From assembly GCF_029633865.1 (NCBI RefSeq), contig NC_079217.1, positions 33,057,090 through 33,121,089 on the forward strand: a stretch of DNA of 64,000 bases, in the 5' to 3' direction. Shown one piece after another: positions 33,412 to 44,857 of this stretch. The position numbers were made by a program, and so were the translations under genes. Numbering within the stretch: the stretch's first letter is position 1; the number at the start of each line of letters is the position of its first letter. The notes beneath the pieces are model-generated. The model had not been told where the DNA came from, did not search any database, and worked only from the letters and a program-made list of their open reading frames with translations. Source of the DNA: Lampris incognitus. Taxonomy: Eukaryota; Chordata; Actinopteri; Lampriformes; Lampridae.

Positions 33412-33613
33412 AGACAATCACACACAAAAGGAGGGCTCTGAATATGTTTATTGTTTTTTGAGATGGACAATTCTGAGTGTGTTGTCTAAAAAAAAAAAAA
33501 AAGAGAAGGCAACCTCTGTGTAATGACTGTACAATGCTGATCAATGATTGTACCACATTGGAATGTTCTAGAGTATTTTGATACTGTAAAAATTGAAAAT
33601 TAAACAGGGGGGA

Positions 33614-33804
33614 TGTAGTAATATAATGCCATGTATATCCACTGGAACTACACTAGGTGTTATGTACTACCCGGACTGTTATTATGGCTACACCACTACC
33701 ATGTATGGTTATTACGTCTGCCTACTGAGCCACGATTAAACCTGAGTTCTATAACCCGGTGTGGTCATTGATCCTCGACCAATACTACCCCAAGTATTAC
33801 TTCA
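33614..33804 (+). repeat. 3' LTR of Gypsy copy 3
   Basis: 191 bp; four differences from the 5' LTR. Confidence 0.95.
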
Positions 33805-33846
33805 GAGACCTTGGGACAGGTGGAGCCAAAGAGTCCTGTACAGTCT

Positions 33847-33886
33847 CCGGAGAGACCTGGCAGTGGCCGGAGAGACCTGGCAGTGG
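33847..33886. repeat. Two exact 20-bp tandem units
   Basis: CCGGAGAGACCTGGCAGTGG occurs twice head to tail just after the Gypsy copy 3 target site. Confidence 0.9.
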
Positions 33887-33899
33887 AGTTTTGGCTGGT

Positions 33900-35105
33900 G
33901 TTGAGTGGTGTCGCTGTGGCAGGATGCTGTATGATGACATTTGGTAGCAAATGGGCAGAGGAAATGGATGATGGTGCCAATGGTTAATTGGAACAGGAAA
34001 AAAAATGTTCCTAAAATGAAAAGGAGAATGTTATATTTCAACAAAAACTAAATAATCCAAATACAAAATGGCTTAAACATAATGTGCTGACCTCTATTTC
34101 GTCTCTGCACATCCACAGGACACAGAGGGTTGAGGAACTGCTTATTCCATGATCATAAAGGCAACCTTCAGGTGTGCTGTGAAGAGTAGTCGAAGAAATG
34201 AGAACACTTCAGAGGCTATGTCCTCAGAACCAGCAAAGGCAAACAGGTTCTTAAAAAAAACAAATTATTAGCCAGAAAGTTGTATCACTCCTTTATTAAT
34301 TCGGGGGATGCATATCAAGTACTGTATTGGTTGTGACATCGGAAACCTTCTCCTTTTTCTTACACCATCAGGATACTTAAATTGTGTCATGATTCAGTTG
34401 TCCGGCTCCACAATGTCATTTAGGTGAGTTGGAGCCTATCAGATTATAATCTGAACAGAATAAAACAAGCCAAAACAAACTTTCAGAATCCAATTTTCTA
34501 AAACAACGCTACCTCATGAGCGAGGAAAACTCCGAAGATAATGATAGCTTGGTGTCAAAAATACTCACGATGAGATTTTAATGATGAAACGCTGCTTCAA
34601 GTAACCCCCTGGTTCAGAGACAAAATTAAAAGTTCCAGTCCAAAACACTATCCATTTCTCAAAATTTTTGGTCATGTTCCATTTATTGTGTAAACAAATA
34701 GCATACAGTGGCTACCGTCATCACAACAATTACTCGATTGGAAAGGAAATACATGTTTGAAAATGGTGGATATAACACAGACTTTAATTGGTTATACAAT
34801 AATGTGAACATTTAAAGTAGACCTAATGTAACACACCAGTACAATGAACGATGCAATGAAAAACGATAGCCTGTACAAAAGTGAGAAAAAAGGTTAAAGT
34901 GGGCCCAAATATTGTGAATGACCACAGGTCACCTAAAAATATAATAGACTATAATGTTGGTAGTTGTTTTACAGGCCAACAATCATGGTATTTTTTTTCA
35001 ATATATATTATGGAGGAAGTTATAGGCCTATGATAGTGGTAGCTGTTTTATATGATGGAGGAAATTATCTCGTATGGCGGTATTTGTTATTATGGTGGTA
35101 AGTGT
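33900..35105. other. Intergenic, nothing recognised
   Basis: AT-rich; no exon or element that I can support. Confidence 0.4.
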
Positions 35106-35109
35106 CTTA

Positions 35110-35243
35110 CCTAAGCCCTGTGATGGCCAGAAGGCCTGTCCAGGGTGTCTCCCCACCTGCCACCCAATGACTGCTGGGATAGGCTCCAGCATCCCCGCGA
35201 CCCTGAGAGCAGTACAAGCGGTTTGGATAATGGATGGATGGAT
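35110..35243 (+). repeat. Family C SINE tail fragment
   Basis: CTGTCCAGGGTGTCTCC through GGGATAGGCTCCAGCATCC to GGATAATGGATGGATGGATG; head missing. Confidence 0.8.
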
Positions 35244-35559
35244 GTTTTACCTTATGCTGTGAAGTTTTGTAAAGAAATGTTCGTAGCTTTGGCTACTATA
35301 GTACAACCAAACAATAATAAATATCCTTAACATTGTTTTAGCATAATGGTTTACAAAGTTTTGAGCTTCACCTGAAATTCAGAAACACTAGGCTACAGCA
35401 GTAGGCTCATTTGGAATTAAAACTAGATCAGCCAAGATTGGCTAGCTGGTTTAATTTAACACAACAGGTCAACCTTCACAACTAAAATACAAAGGAATAT
35501 TTTGTCGGAGGCTTTGGTAACTACAAATTCTTCAACCACATAGGCTACCTGAAAGTGTT

Positions 35560-35939
35560 ATGGCAGGCGCTCTGCTGCCATCCAAAGGAATAGACTATAA
35601 AAGCACTGTTTTGTCAACGTTCAATTTCGACGTGTGCATTTTGGCCGTCTAAAGGGGGTCAATATTCCTGTGTTAACTGGGGTATTTTGAACGCGTTGAT
35701 TTTGGCCGTCTTAAAATCAGCCATGTTATGGTATGTAGAGGTAAAAAATGACTGTGTGTACAAGTCTCTTGCAACGCTTATTTAGCCCCAATGGTCCTCC
35801 GGAGAGAGGTTCGTGCGGAATCTCTTCGTTTCGTCATCGCGCCCCCGGCAGCTTGGTGACGCTATCCGACCGGATGAGAAAAAGGGGGCAGGCGAACAGG
35901 TTTTAACTCCTCCCATTAAATCATTGGATTGAATCGCTC
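35560..35939 (+). promoter_or_regulatory. gdpd5: Candidate gdpd5 promoter
   Basis: CpG-rich relative to flanks (TCGTCATCGCGCCCCCGG, ATCCGACCGGATG), with an inverted CCAAT box (ATTGG at about 35924) and GGGGGCAGGCG. It lies directly upstream of a plausible untranslated exon with a good donor. Assignment to gdpd5 is inferred from strand and position. Confidence 0.4.
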
Positions 35940-36360
35940 GCCCGGTGTTTGTCCGGCTCAGAAAGAATAAGGCATGCTTTTACCAGGAGGCTGATAAAGA
36001 GGATGTGAACCCCGATTACAGAGTTAAAAAAAAGCGAAAGAAAAAGCGGAGAAAAAAACGAAAAAGACAAGTAGATATCTCCTCACAAGTCTCCAGAATT
36101 GAACCGGACTCTAATCGATCCTGTCCCGTCTTCTCCGTGCTGTGGATAAACTGTCCCCCCCCTATCCTCCTGTTCCCCGTTTCTTTTGGGACTATATGTC
36201 AACATTTGCTGAGTTTACTACCTCAGCACTTTCAACGCAGACCGGTCCCGTTTGCTACTTGAACACATTTTGCCCGGGAGACGGTTCAGAAGAAGAAGAA
36301 GAAAAACCTACTTTTACTGGAAAACGCCGACAGGAATAAAAGTGGAAGCCTCCAGACAGG
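35940..36360 (+). other. gdpd5: Candidate untranslated first exon of gdpd5
   Basis: GC- and CpG-rich leader-like sequence ending CCAGACAG|GTGTGTTTTC. The short Lys/Arg-rich open frame inside does not resemble a known protein, so I read this as 5' UTR. If correct, intron 1 of gdpd5 is about 26.9 kb (36361-63282). RNA evidence is needed; other first exons are possible. Confidence 0.4.
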
Positions 36361-37202
36361 TGTGTTTTCGTTTTCGAGATGTTAAAGTTTTAAGAGTCGT
36401 GTGGATTGGTTTGCAAGATGTTCGTTCTTTTCATATTTTTACAAAAGAAAAATACACACGTAATTACAAATTACATTGAGTGCCTGGGTAGTAAACTGAA
36501 ATGTTCTCTGTCGTTCAACAGTTCTTAATCATTTAGTTTACTCCTTTTCCTGGATCAGTTAGTTGATCATTAATCTGTAGAGGTGTTGTGTAAAATCCAG
36601 CACCCCTTCGTTCCCCTGGTCTCACGTGCATGACGCTCTTGAAAACTGATGTAGTAAGACAACGGACACGCCCATGATGGTGTAGATTATACTGGATCTT
36701 CATGTTTTTTTTTGAAGAAAACTGATTTTTTGGTATAGTTAGGCCAGGCTGTACAATTTTATGATCTACAATTCATGCCATATGCCCAAGTAAGGTACTG
36801 CAAAATGTCCATCAAAACGAATATCTTGAGGTACCAGTAACAAATTAGCCTGCCTTGAAGGTTGAATGTAGGTAAAATAGGTTCGGCCACATCAGTTTCT
36901 CAGTGTCTTATTGAAGGGCACTAGAGCCACTATCACACATTTTAGAAAGGATCATCCCATCTGACCAACAAACTGTCCCCCCTGCCTCCTCTCTCACACT
37001 GTCCAACCCCTGAATACATCCAATACACCAACGCTCATTCCAGAGCACCTTTATCATAAAAGGAGTGGGCCCATAGTAAGCCCTTACCATGTCATTTGAC
37101 AATTTAAAAGGTTTATTCAAGTCCTGTCGTTATTATCAATTGGGCTCCAACATGTAATACAAGGTTTTCAGACCAAAATATATTTTCCACCTTAAGCCTA
37201 AT
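36361..37202. other. Presumed gdpd5 intron, nothing recognised
   Basis: No repeat or exon identified between the candidate first exon and the foldback element at 37.2 kb. Confidence 0.4.
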
Positions 37203-37694
37203 CAAAGAAAGGTGAATCGATTAATTTAGACACAACGTTTAATGACAGATACGTTTCATCACTCATCAACTTGACATCTTTAGTCTCAACTGACTGCAGG
37301 TTTCCCCACTCTTATAGACGATACAGTGGCATAACGACCAAAACCAACGACCAGTTTCAAATGCGATTTACCGTAACTATTAATTAGAGTTTCAATGGCC
37401 ATGGGTACTATTCACAGAGGATTTGGGAATGTTTTACAATCACATCATTATAAGATGGCGATTGCGAACATTCCCAAATCTTCTGTGACCAGTACACATT
37501 GCCATTGAAACTCTAGTTAATGGTCACAGTAATTTGCACGTGAAACTGGTCGTTGGTTTTGCTCGTCATGCCACTGTATTGCTTATAATGGTCGGGATAT
37601 CTGCAGTTAGTTAAGACAGAAGATGTCGCTTAGGTGTGATGAAATGTATCTCTCAATAAACGTTGTATCCAGATGAACTGATTCTACTTTGTTT
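37203..37694. mobile_element. Long imperfect foldback (inverted-repeat) element
   Basis: The left arm (about 37203-37437) and right arm (about 37461-37694) are diverged reverse complements. Examples: ACAACGTTTAATGACAGATA against its partner near 37650, AACCAACGACCAGTTTC against GAAACTGGTCGTTGGTT, and GAGTTTCAATGGC against GCCATTGAAACTC. The spacer is about 23 bp. No transposase; a non-autonomous foldback or MITE. Confidence 0.85.
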
Positions 37695-38270
37695 GATTTT
37701 CTTACCTGTATTATTGAGCATAAGCCTTTTTTTTCTTTTTTTTTAAACCTGACTTTGGCTTGGATAAGTTTCTCTGTTCTGCACAGATATTGGAGTTTTT
37801 AGTCTTTATTTTGCACCGTGTTAGAGAATATATATTTATTTTTCATTCCGACCACTCAGATTTCATTTAAGGGACTTCATATAGATGTTTTTGTAGATGT
37901 GGACATTTTCAGTTTATCTGGAAAACATCAGACACCTTCTCGAAATACTTTAAAATGGGTGAAATTCTAAAGAAAGACAAAGTACCACAGTATATAGAAA
38001 AGATTGAGTTTACTTATAAAGTCGTAGATTTTTTTTTCTGCATTGACATAGTGCCTGTTTTAAGCACTTGATCCCTTGATGGGGACGTCTTAATTTGAGA
38101 GAATTAAAGATGAGAAATGCTAAAAAATGCACCCTTTATAAAAGAGGGACCTGGAGCCATTTAGGCTCTTCTCAGAGGAAGAGATCCGGTGAGCCAAAAG
38201 CAAGAGGAATTCAGTGGAATGCACCTGTGTCCACAACAATAATCCTTTTACCATTTGTCCACTCTTCTGT

Positions 38271-38380
<110 letters not shown>

Positions 38381-39666
38381 CTAGGGGGGGGGGGTGGGAA
38401 GAGGCTAACACAGTGGCACCTACCAAAGCATATTTCCAGTGAGAATTTATTTTGTTGCTACCGATAAGGATTGTTACCTGGAGTTCGTGCATGAGCGAAG
38501 ACAGACTCCCAAGATTGGTTTGAGATCGAAGTTGATTTTGTGTTCCATATTTTTTTGTGTGTGGTTCAACATATTGTTATCTAAAAATATCAACGCCATC
38601 TTCCTTATATAACTCCTCCTGAGGGGCATTAGTTAACTCAGAGAAGAACGTTCATTCTTCCTAAAATAGGCTAGATTTCACTTGTCACTTTATCCCAGAA
38701 GAAAGCTGCAGTCTGTGCTGCTGTGTCCATGATGAGACCCCTCTAAAGGCACATTAGACATCTATACCTTGATAGGCACTGCATTATCGTCAAGCATATG
38801 TGGGACATAGGGCTAACTGAAAAATATGTGGCTGTTATTATGGCCATGTCTATCCTGTGGGAACTAGGTTGTGTTGCACCTCCCTCCACTCCATGCCCAT
38901 CTTCTACATCCACTCTTAGTAAAGACACCTGACACCCCTCCTTTTGTATCTACTTGTGATGAGTAATATGAGTCGCCAGCTTCCAGTCCACACCCCTGGA
39001 TCTGTTACAAGAGGACAAAGCTCCTGGGGAGGTCTCAACCACTATGGCACAGACACATTAGGAATATCGCATCTAATATCATATCTCAGAAAACAATCAG
39101 TGTAGTTATTTTGTCCCAAATGGAAGATACGTTCTCTTTGTTTGTTACACTTTTTTATTTTTTTATTTTCTGATGCCTAATGAATGAGGCTAAATACTTA
39201 GATAGCTGATATGACATCAGGCATGCAAGGGTCCATTGAATTGGGTTGTGCATTAGAGAGATGCTTAGACTTAAGAAATAGAAAGGAAGGAAAGCAGAAG
39301 ATCAGCAGCAGGTAGTGCTGGGCAATATAGAAAATATTATGATAATCGCAAGGGATTTAACTTGAAATAAATATGATATTTGCTCACATATGTCATATTT
39401 AGAAATATTTAGAAATCCAACTGAGCTTCTCCCCGTTGAACTGTTTTGTACTATAAAGTATAATATCAAACTAAAACTAGTACTACCGCTAATATTTCCA
39501 GCCTCATTTTGAATAAATTTAGCTAATAGATTCTCACTATCATTAATTTAGACAATTGTGTATTATGATATGTCTGTCCAAATTTCATTCTGATACAATA
39601 CCATTGAAATAAAATAAACGATGATTTTGAATTGTTGCCTAGCCCTAGCTGTTCAGACTGTCATAT

Positions 39667-39719
39667 TGATTGATTACTAACAATTAGTATTGGAAATACT
39701 AATTGTTAGTAATCAATCA
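39667..39719. repeat. Perfect 25-bp inverted repeat with 3-nt loop
   Basis: Arms 39667-39691 and 39695-39719 are exact reverse complements around GGA. No flanking direct repeat seen. The loop is too small for a normal pre-miRNA. Confidence 0.95.
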
Positions 39720-41165
39720 TTTGTCAAAGGACAGTAAAGGCATTCTTTGTTATTTGGGTTGAGCTCTGTTTAAAGTGAAGGATCTGGACAAGGTTGATGG
39801 TTTATATGTCCTAGCTGGGCTCCCTTCTGACAAAATGCCGCCTCCTTTAGAGAACAAGCCTGTTCTCTGTCCCATTCTTAGTGAAATTAGAGGGTTTTGA
39901 TATTCAAACTGAGGGGTTTTTTTTCTCTTCAGAGGAGGGATGTAGTATTTCAGGTTATTTAATCTTTCTTTTGGATGTAAATATTTCATTCATTTCAAAT
40001 GGCAGATTATGATCTCTCTGCTTTTATATACTCCTGTTCACACCCTTTATAAGAGAAAAGGAGAAGAAGAGTGACATGATCAGGGAACGAGGTTCCTTTA
40101 AACCTAGTGAGCTGTGTTCACAGAGGCGAAACTTGCTCGTGTGGCTCTACTGCTAACCCAGCTGGCCGCAAACGGTGGTCACCTGTCGTAGAGGACAGGA
40201 CTCTGTGTGATGTCAGCAACCCTGGTTTCAATGTGCAGATGGCATCCTGATACAACCAAATGGTTTGCCCACTTTTTTCTTTGAAAACACATTTGGACTG
40301 AATTGAGGCATCTAAACTAAAAGACAACGATAGAGCCCATTCATCCGCACGGTGCAACAATGGCCCTCACTGTGTCTATGCATGCCATAAATGCCTTTGT
40401 CAGCTGTTTCCTTTCCAGCCCACAGGATTGGCTGCACCTGTGATTAAAAGACAACCCAAGACTTACTTTCTCTACTCTACCAGACAGGCGGACAAGGTCA
40501 GGAGAGGTCCTGACCCAATGTCCTTAGCCATTGTTTTGTGATTCCCTGGAGCCCTAGCAGGAGATGGTGGGGAACATTGTTTTAGAAAGTGCGAAAGCAG
40601 TTTGGAAATTTTAGGGGGAAATTGAGGTATAACAAGATGATGTTAAAGTTATTAATGACATTTCTAGTTTGGCTTAGGGCATCTTGTGAAGAGAAACAAG
40701 AAAGAAGGGAGATGCTTCAGATGCTTTTTTTTCTCCCCGGTAGGTTTATAAATGTTAAGGTATGTAGGGATTGAATTCAAACTTCATAACATATTGCTGC
40801 AGTTACTTTGACAGATGCTGCCCATGTAAATATTCAATTTGTTTGATGAAATACTGTAGGGTCTTGCCTTTTGGGAAAGGTAGAAGTTATACTGAAGCTG
40901 GTTTACACCTTTGAAGTATTCAGAGAATACTGGAGAACTCCAGTAGACTGGATGGTGCTAATCTGTTACCCTGACACATTCCTGAATTAATTATTTTGAG
41001 ATTATTTTACATATTAACAAAAGGGGCTTTTGAATATAGTTAGTATCAGCAGTTGACTTCCCTCAATACCCCAAAGTAAAGTCTATAATTCTGTTTCACT
41101 CCCAAATTTACAGTCCTTTTTTTTTTTGAGTAGATAGTTGAATGGACAATTAGATGCTTGAACCG
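39720..41165. other. Presumed gdpd5 intron, nothing recognised
   Basis: No supportable exon or element. Confidence 0.4.
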
Positions 41166-41173
41166 ACAATATA

Positions 41174-42362
41174 CACAGATGAGCCAAAATATTGTGACCA
41201 CTCACAGAAGAAACGAATAATGTTGATCATCTCTAGACAAGGGCACATGTCAAGGTCTGGGTAGACTAGATGGTAAGCAAACAGTCAGTTCTCATAGTCA
41301 ACGTGTTGGATGCAGGAGAAATGGGCAGGAGTAAAGACCTGAGCGACTTTGACAAGGGCCACATTGTTATAGCCAGATGACTGGGTCAGAGCATCTCTGA
41401 AACAGCAAGGCTTGTGGGGTGCTCCCAGTCAGCAGTGCTGAGTACTACCAACAGTGGTCTGAGGAGGGACAAACCACAAACCAACGACAAGGTGTTGAGT
41501 GCCCAAGGCTCATCAATGCATGATGGCAACAAATGCTATCCTGTCTGGTCCGAACCAACACAGTTTTAATGATGGTTATGGAAAAAATGTGCCACAACAC
41601 ACAGTGCATCACACCCTGCTACATATGGGGCTATGTAGCCACAGACTAGTCAGAGTTCCCATCATGACCCCTGTCCACCATCAAAAGTGCCTTCAATGGG
41701 CACACAAGTATCAGAGCTGGACCTTGGAGCAGTGGAAGGTCACCTGGTCCAATGAGTCCTGTTTTCTTTTAGATCATGTGGATGGCCCATGTACATGTGT
41801 GCCTTTTACCTGAGGAAGTGATGGCACCAGGATGCACTGTAGGAAGACGGGAGGCTGGTGGAGGCAGTGTGATGCTCTGTGCAATGTTCTGCTGGGAAAT
41901 CCTGAGTCCAGCCGTTCATGTGGATGTCAGTTTGACATGGGCCACCTACCTAGACATCGTTGCAGGCCAGGTACATCCCTTCATGGCAATGGTATACCCT
42001 GATGGCAGTGGCGCCTTTCAGCAGAATAATTTGCCCTGCCACACTGCACACATTGTTTGGGGATGGTTTGAGGAACATGATGAAGTATTCAAGGTGTTGT
42101 CCTCACCTCCAAATTCTCCAGATCTCATTCCAATTGAGCATATGTGGGATGAGCTGGACTGACAATCCCAATCCACGGCGGCTCCACCTCACAATTTACA
42201 GAACTTGAAGGATCTTCTGTTAATGTTTTTGTGCCAGATACCACAGGACACTATCAGGGGTCTTGTAGAGTCCATGCCTCAGCGGGTTGGCACTGTTTTG
42301 GCAGCACACGGAGGACCAACAGAATATTAGGCAAGTGGTCATAATGTTTTGGCTCATCAGCG
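41174..42362 (+). mobile_element. Tc1-like DD36E transposon, degraded
   Basis: 1189 bp between TA dinucleotides (41172-41173, 42363-42364). The ends CACAGATGAGCCAAAATATT and its imperfect inverse AATGTTTTGGCTCATCAGCG are terminal inverted repeats of about 30 bp. Encodes a broken Tc1 transposase. Confidence 0.9.
41321..42330 (+). pseudogene. Tc1 transposase (DD36E), catalytic Asp codons changed
   Basis: Starts MGRSKDLSDFDKG, with a stop soon after (near 41378) and frame changes around 41800. Recognisable: HHQKCLQWAHKYQSWTLEQW, GGGSVMLCAMFCWEIL and SPPNSPDLIPIEHMWDEL. The first catalytic position reads WSNESC and the second FQQNNLPCH, so both Asp positions are now Asn. The Glu of IPIEHMW remains. 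Thirty-six residues separate the second position from the Glu. Ends GGPTEY at 42330. Confidence 0.88.
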
Positions 42363-42369
42363 TATGTTA

Positions 42370-44515
42370 TTGCAAATTCCTGTCATGCTAAGATAGCCTG
42401 ATGTAGAAGTTTAGTTCTCCCCTTTTATTTTAGAGAGTTTTAAAACCAGCAACTAGAAACCGAACTCTTCTTTTAAAGGTTGTTAAGATTTTGCTCTAGT
42501 TGTGTTGTAATGACAGGATTTGGTTGATCAGCCAATCAACTCTAACTACTTTACTCATCTCTCTCATCCAGCCCAGGTGTCATCACTTGCCGACAGAAAA
42601 TCCACCCATGCCAATTACTTGGTAGTTGATTGACAGTCAGCCATGAAGCCTTCAATAAATTTCTAAAAGATGCAGGAATGACTTCCCTAAAATAAGGCAG
42701 CAGCCAAAGTCAGTCTGATTGCTTTGGTGTGCTCACCTCACTTTGCATCAGTCTATATCTTGAATAAAGCAGACTACACAGCTGGATTTAAAGAAGACTA
42801 TAACCTAATTAAGGTGTTATTATGGAAGCCAAATGCAAATAACTGTGTTGTAAATGATGGAAAGAGAATTTATTTTTGTAGCTCTGACAGATTAATTCAG
42901 TTGTGTTATGATGATTTCTCTAGCTGAACTCCAAGCATGTTTCAACTCTGCTTTGGCTTGAACTCTTTTCTTCGATAGCTCACTATAGACCATGAGCCAA
43001 ATGATATATAATAATGCCTTTTAGTACAGTAAGGCTTTTAGTACAGACTGATAGCTGTTTTAACAACGTTAAAGTTAGCTATGCCAGGTTAGCTGAACCT
43101 CTTTCAATGTTTATAATTTACCATTATGTTAGCATTGCAAAATGAAATCCATTTTCCATTCTTAAATCTTCTGCTGAGCTCTAAGGCTGCTGAGCCATTT
43201 CTTTCTCATCCAAAATGTGCTTGCATTCAGGTTCTGAATTCACGCAGCCTGTCATTGTGTTTTTGCTCAGTGCCTCCAAACTGGCATTCAGATTAAGGTG
43301 TGAGACTCTTCACATAAAATACTGAAAATATTGCATGAAAACGTTACGGATGCTGGGATGTTAAGTTGCCAGAAAAAGAGAAACCTCCCTGATGCACTTA
43401 AATCATTAAAGGGAAAGGATGTACAAGAGGTGTCTGCTTTTGGTCCTTTTTTTAAGCCTCGATACAGGAGAAACTTGGACGGTATAAAATGAGGTGCAGC
43501 ATAGCAAGGGGGTCGTGCCATTTTTTTTTTGAAGAGTTTTGCCATGCTTTTGGCTAATTATACAGCTAGCAACACATGACATAATACATTTGGCTTAACA
43601 GAGGAAGAATAACACACATTCTACCCCGTTTCCCAGGCTTCTACTTTATCTGTTGTTTTAGCTTGTACTCTCTGATCATACATGATCCCTCTAGGAACAT
43701 AGAAACCGCTTGTTATATCCATTGTCTCAATTCAGAATGGTATCTGACTGCCGTGATTTTACAATGTGAGTAAAAAGCAACAGGAAAAATACAGTTACAC
43801 CTGATTCATTTCTAACTTTGCTTACCCATTTTATGACCCAAGTATAGCCAAAGTTTTAGCTTGTTTTGATCATACATAGCACTGCTATTGAGCACCATAT
43901 TCTTTTGTTTGTTTGTTTTTTTGTTTTTTACTTTTGTGAGAATTATCAGGGTGGATTTAACTGGGAATAGAGCATTTTTTTGCCAGCTGACACCTGCACA
44001 CTTAACAGTATAATGTGTAGGTTGTACACGGTTGGGAGAGTTGCATGGGTGGCTTGGCAACTGTAAATCAGCTCAGGTCTTCCCTTTTTAAACATCCACG
44101 TCTTTGGCCTTCTTTGCAGCCAGGGTCTCCTCTGGGGGATCTGTGGGCTCATGGCTCTTGTGCTGCTGGCGTCTCTTCACTTCCTGTCAGGCATTGTAAA
44201 GCTCATGCTGTACCAGGCAGAGATGATGTGTAGGAAGTGTTTGGTAGGCCTGGGTAATATTGCACAAATCAAATATCCCAATATGTTTGACTGAATACCT
44301 CAATATCAATAATGTGACAATACTTTGAGTATGACTATTGGCACTCTCATGAGATATCTGCACGTAAGAAAATGTTGAAAAATGATCATTAGTAATGTGG
44401 ATATTATGATCAATCGGGTAGAGGCATTCGAAGTTTATTTCACTCAGCTGAAATAGTCTAATAATTTCAGAAAATTGTTGCCTTTCAGTAATGCAGCCTT
44501 TAATGAACAGACAAT
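42370..44515. other. Presumed gdpd5 intron, nothing recognised
   Basis: No exon or element that I can support. Confidence 0.4.
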
Positions 44516-44518
44516 TAT

Positions 44519-44857
44519 AATGGTGGCCCAGTGGTTAGCAGTGTTGTCTCACAGCAAGAATGTCCTGGGTTTGAATCCCCAGGCTGTCCCAGGTCCTTTC
44601 TGTGTGGAGTTTGCATGTTCTCCCCATGTCTGCGTGGGTTCCCCCGGGTGCTCTGGTTTCCTCCCACCATCAAAAGACATGCATGTTAGGGTTAATACTC
44701 CTGTCTGTGCCTCTGAGCAAGGCAATGGAAAGAAGAACTGGAGTTGGCCCCCAGGCACTGCAGCTGCCCACTGCTCCTATACAATAGGATGTGTTAAATG
44801 CAGAGAACACATTTCATTGTAAGAACACAATGTCAAATAAAGTGGCTTTCATTTCAT
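44519..44857 (+). mobile_element. tRNA-headed SINE (family D)
   Basis: Head GGTGGCCCAGTGGTTAGCAG (A box) and GGGTTTGAATCCCC (B box); body TGTGTGGAGTTTGCATGTTC as in family C. The tail differs, ending ATTTCATTGTAAGAACACAA and AATAAAGTGG. Confidence 0.8.

Larger units (their letters stand above)
29495..33804 (+). mobile_element. Ty3/Gypsy LTR retrotransposon, second family (copy 3)
   Basis: 4310 bp between GAGAC target duplications (29490-29494 and 33805-33809). The 191-bp LTRs (TGTAGTAATA...TTACTTCA) differ at four positions. A primer site TGGTGGCAGCGG follows the LTR directly (tRNA not assigned), and a purine tract AAACAGGGGGGA precedes the 3' LTR. Pol is open; gag is reduced and frameshifted. 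Confidence 0.95.

Noticed and set aside
35945..36262. Lys/Arg-rich open frame in the CpG-rich block
   Set aside because: No recognisable domain; more likely leader sequence of gdpd5.
39667..39719. Pre-microRNA
   Set aside because: Perfect 25-bp stem with a 3-nt loop lacks the length, bulges and loop of animal miRNA precursors; same for 4877-4942.
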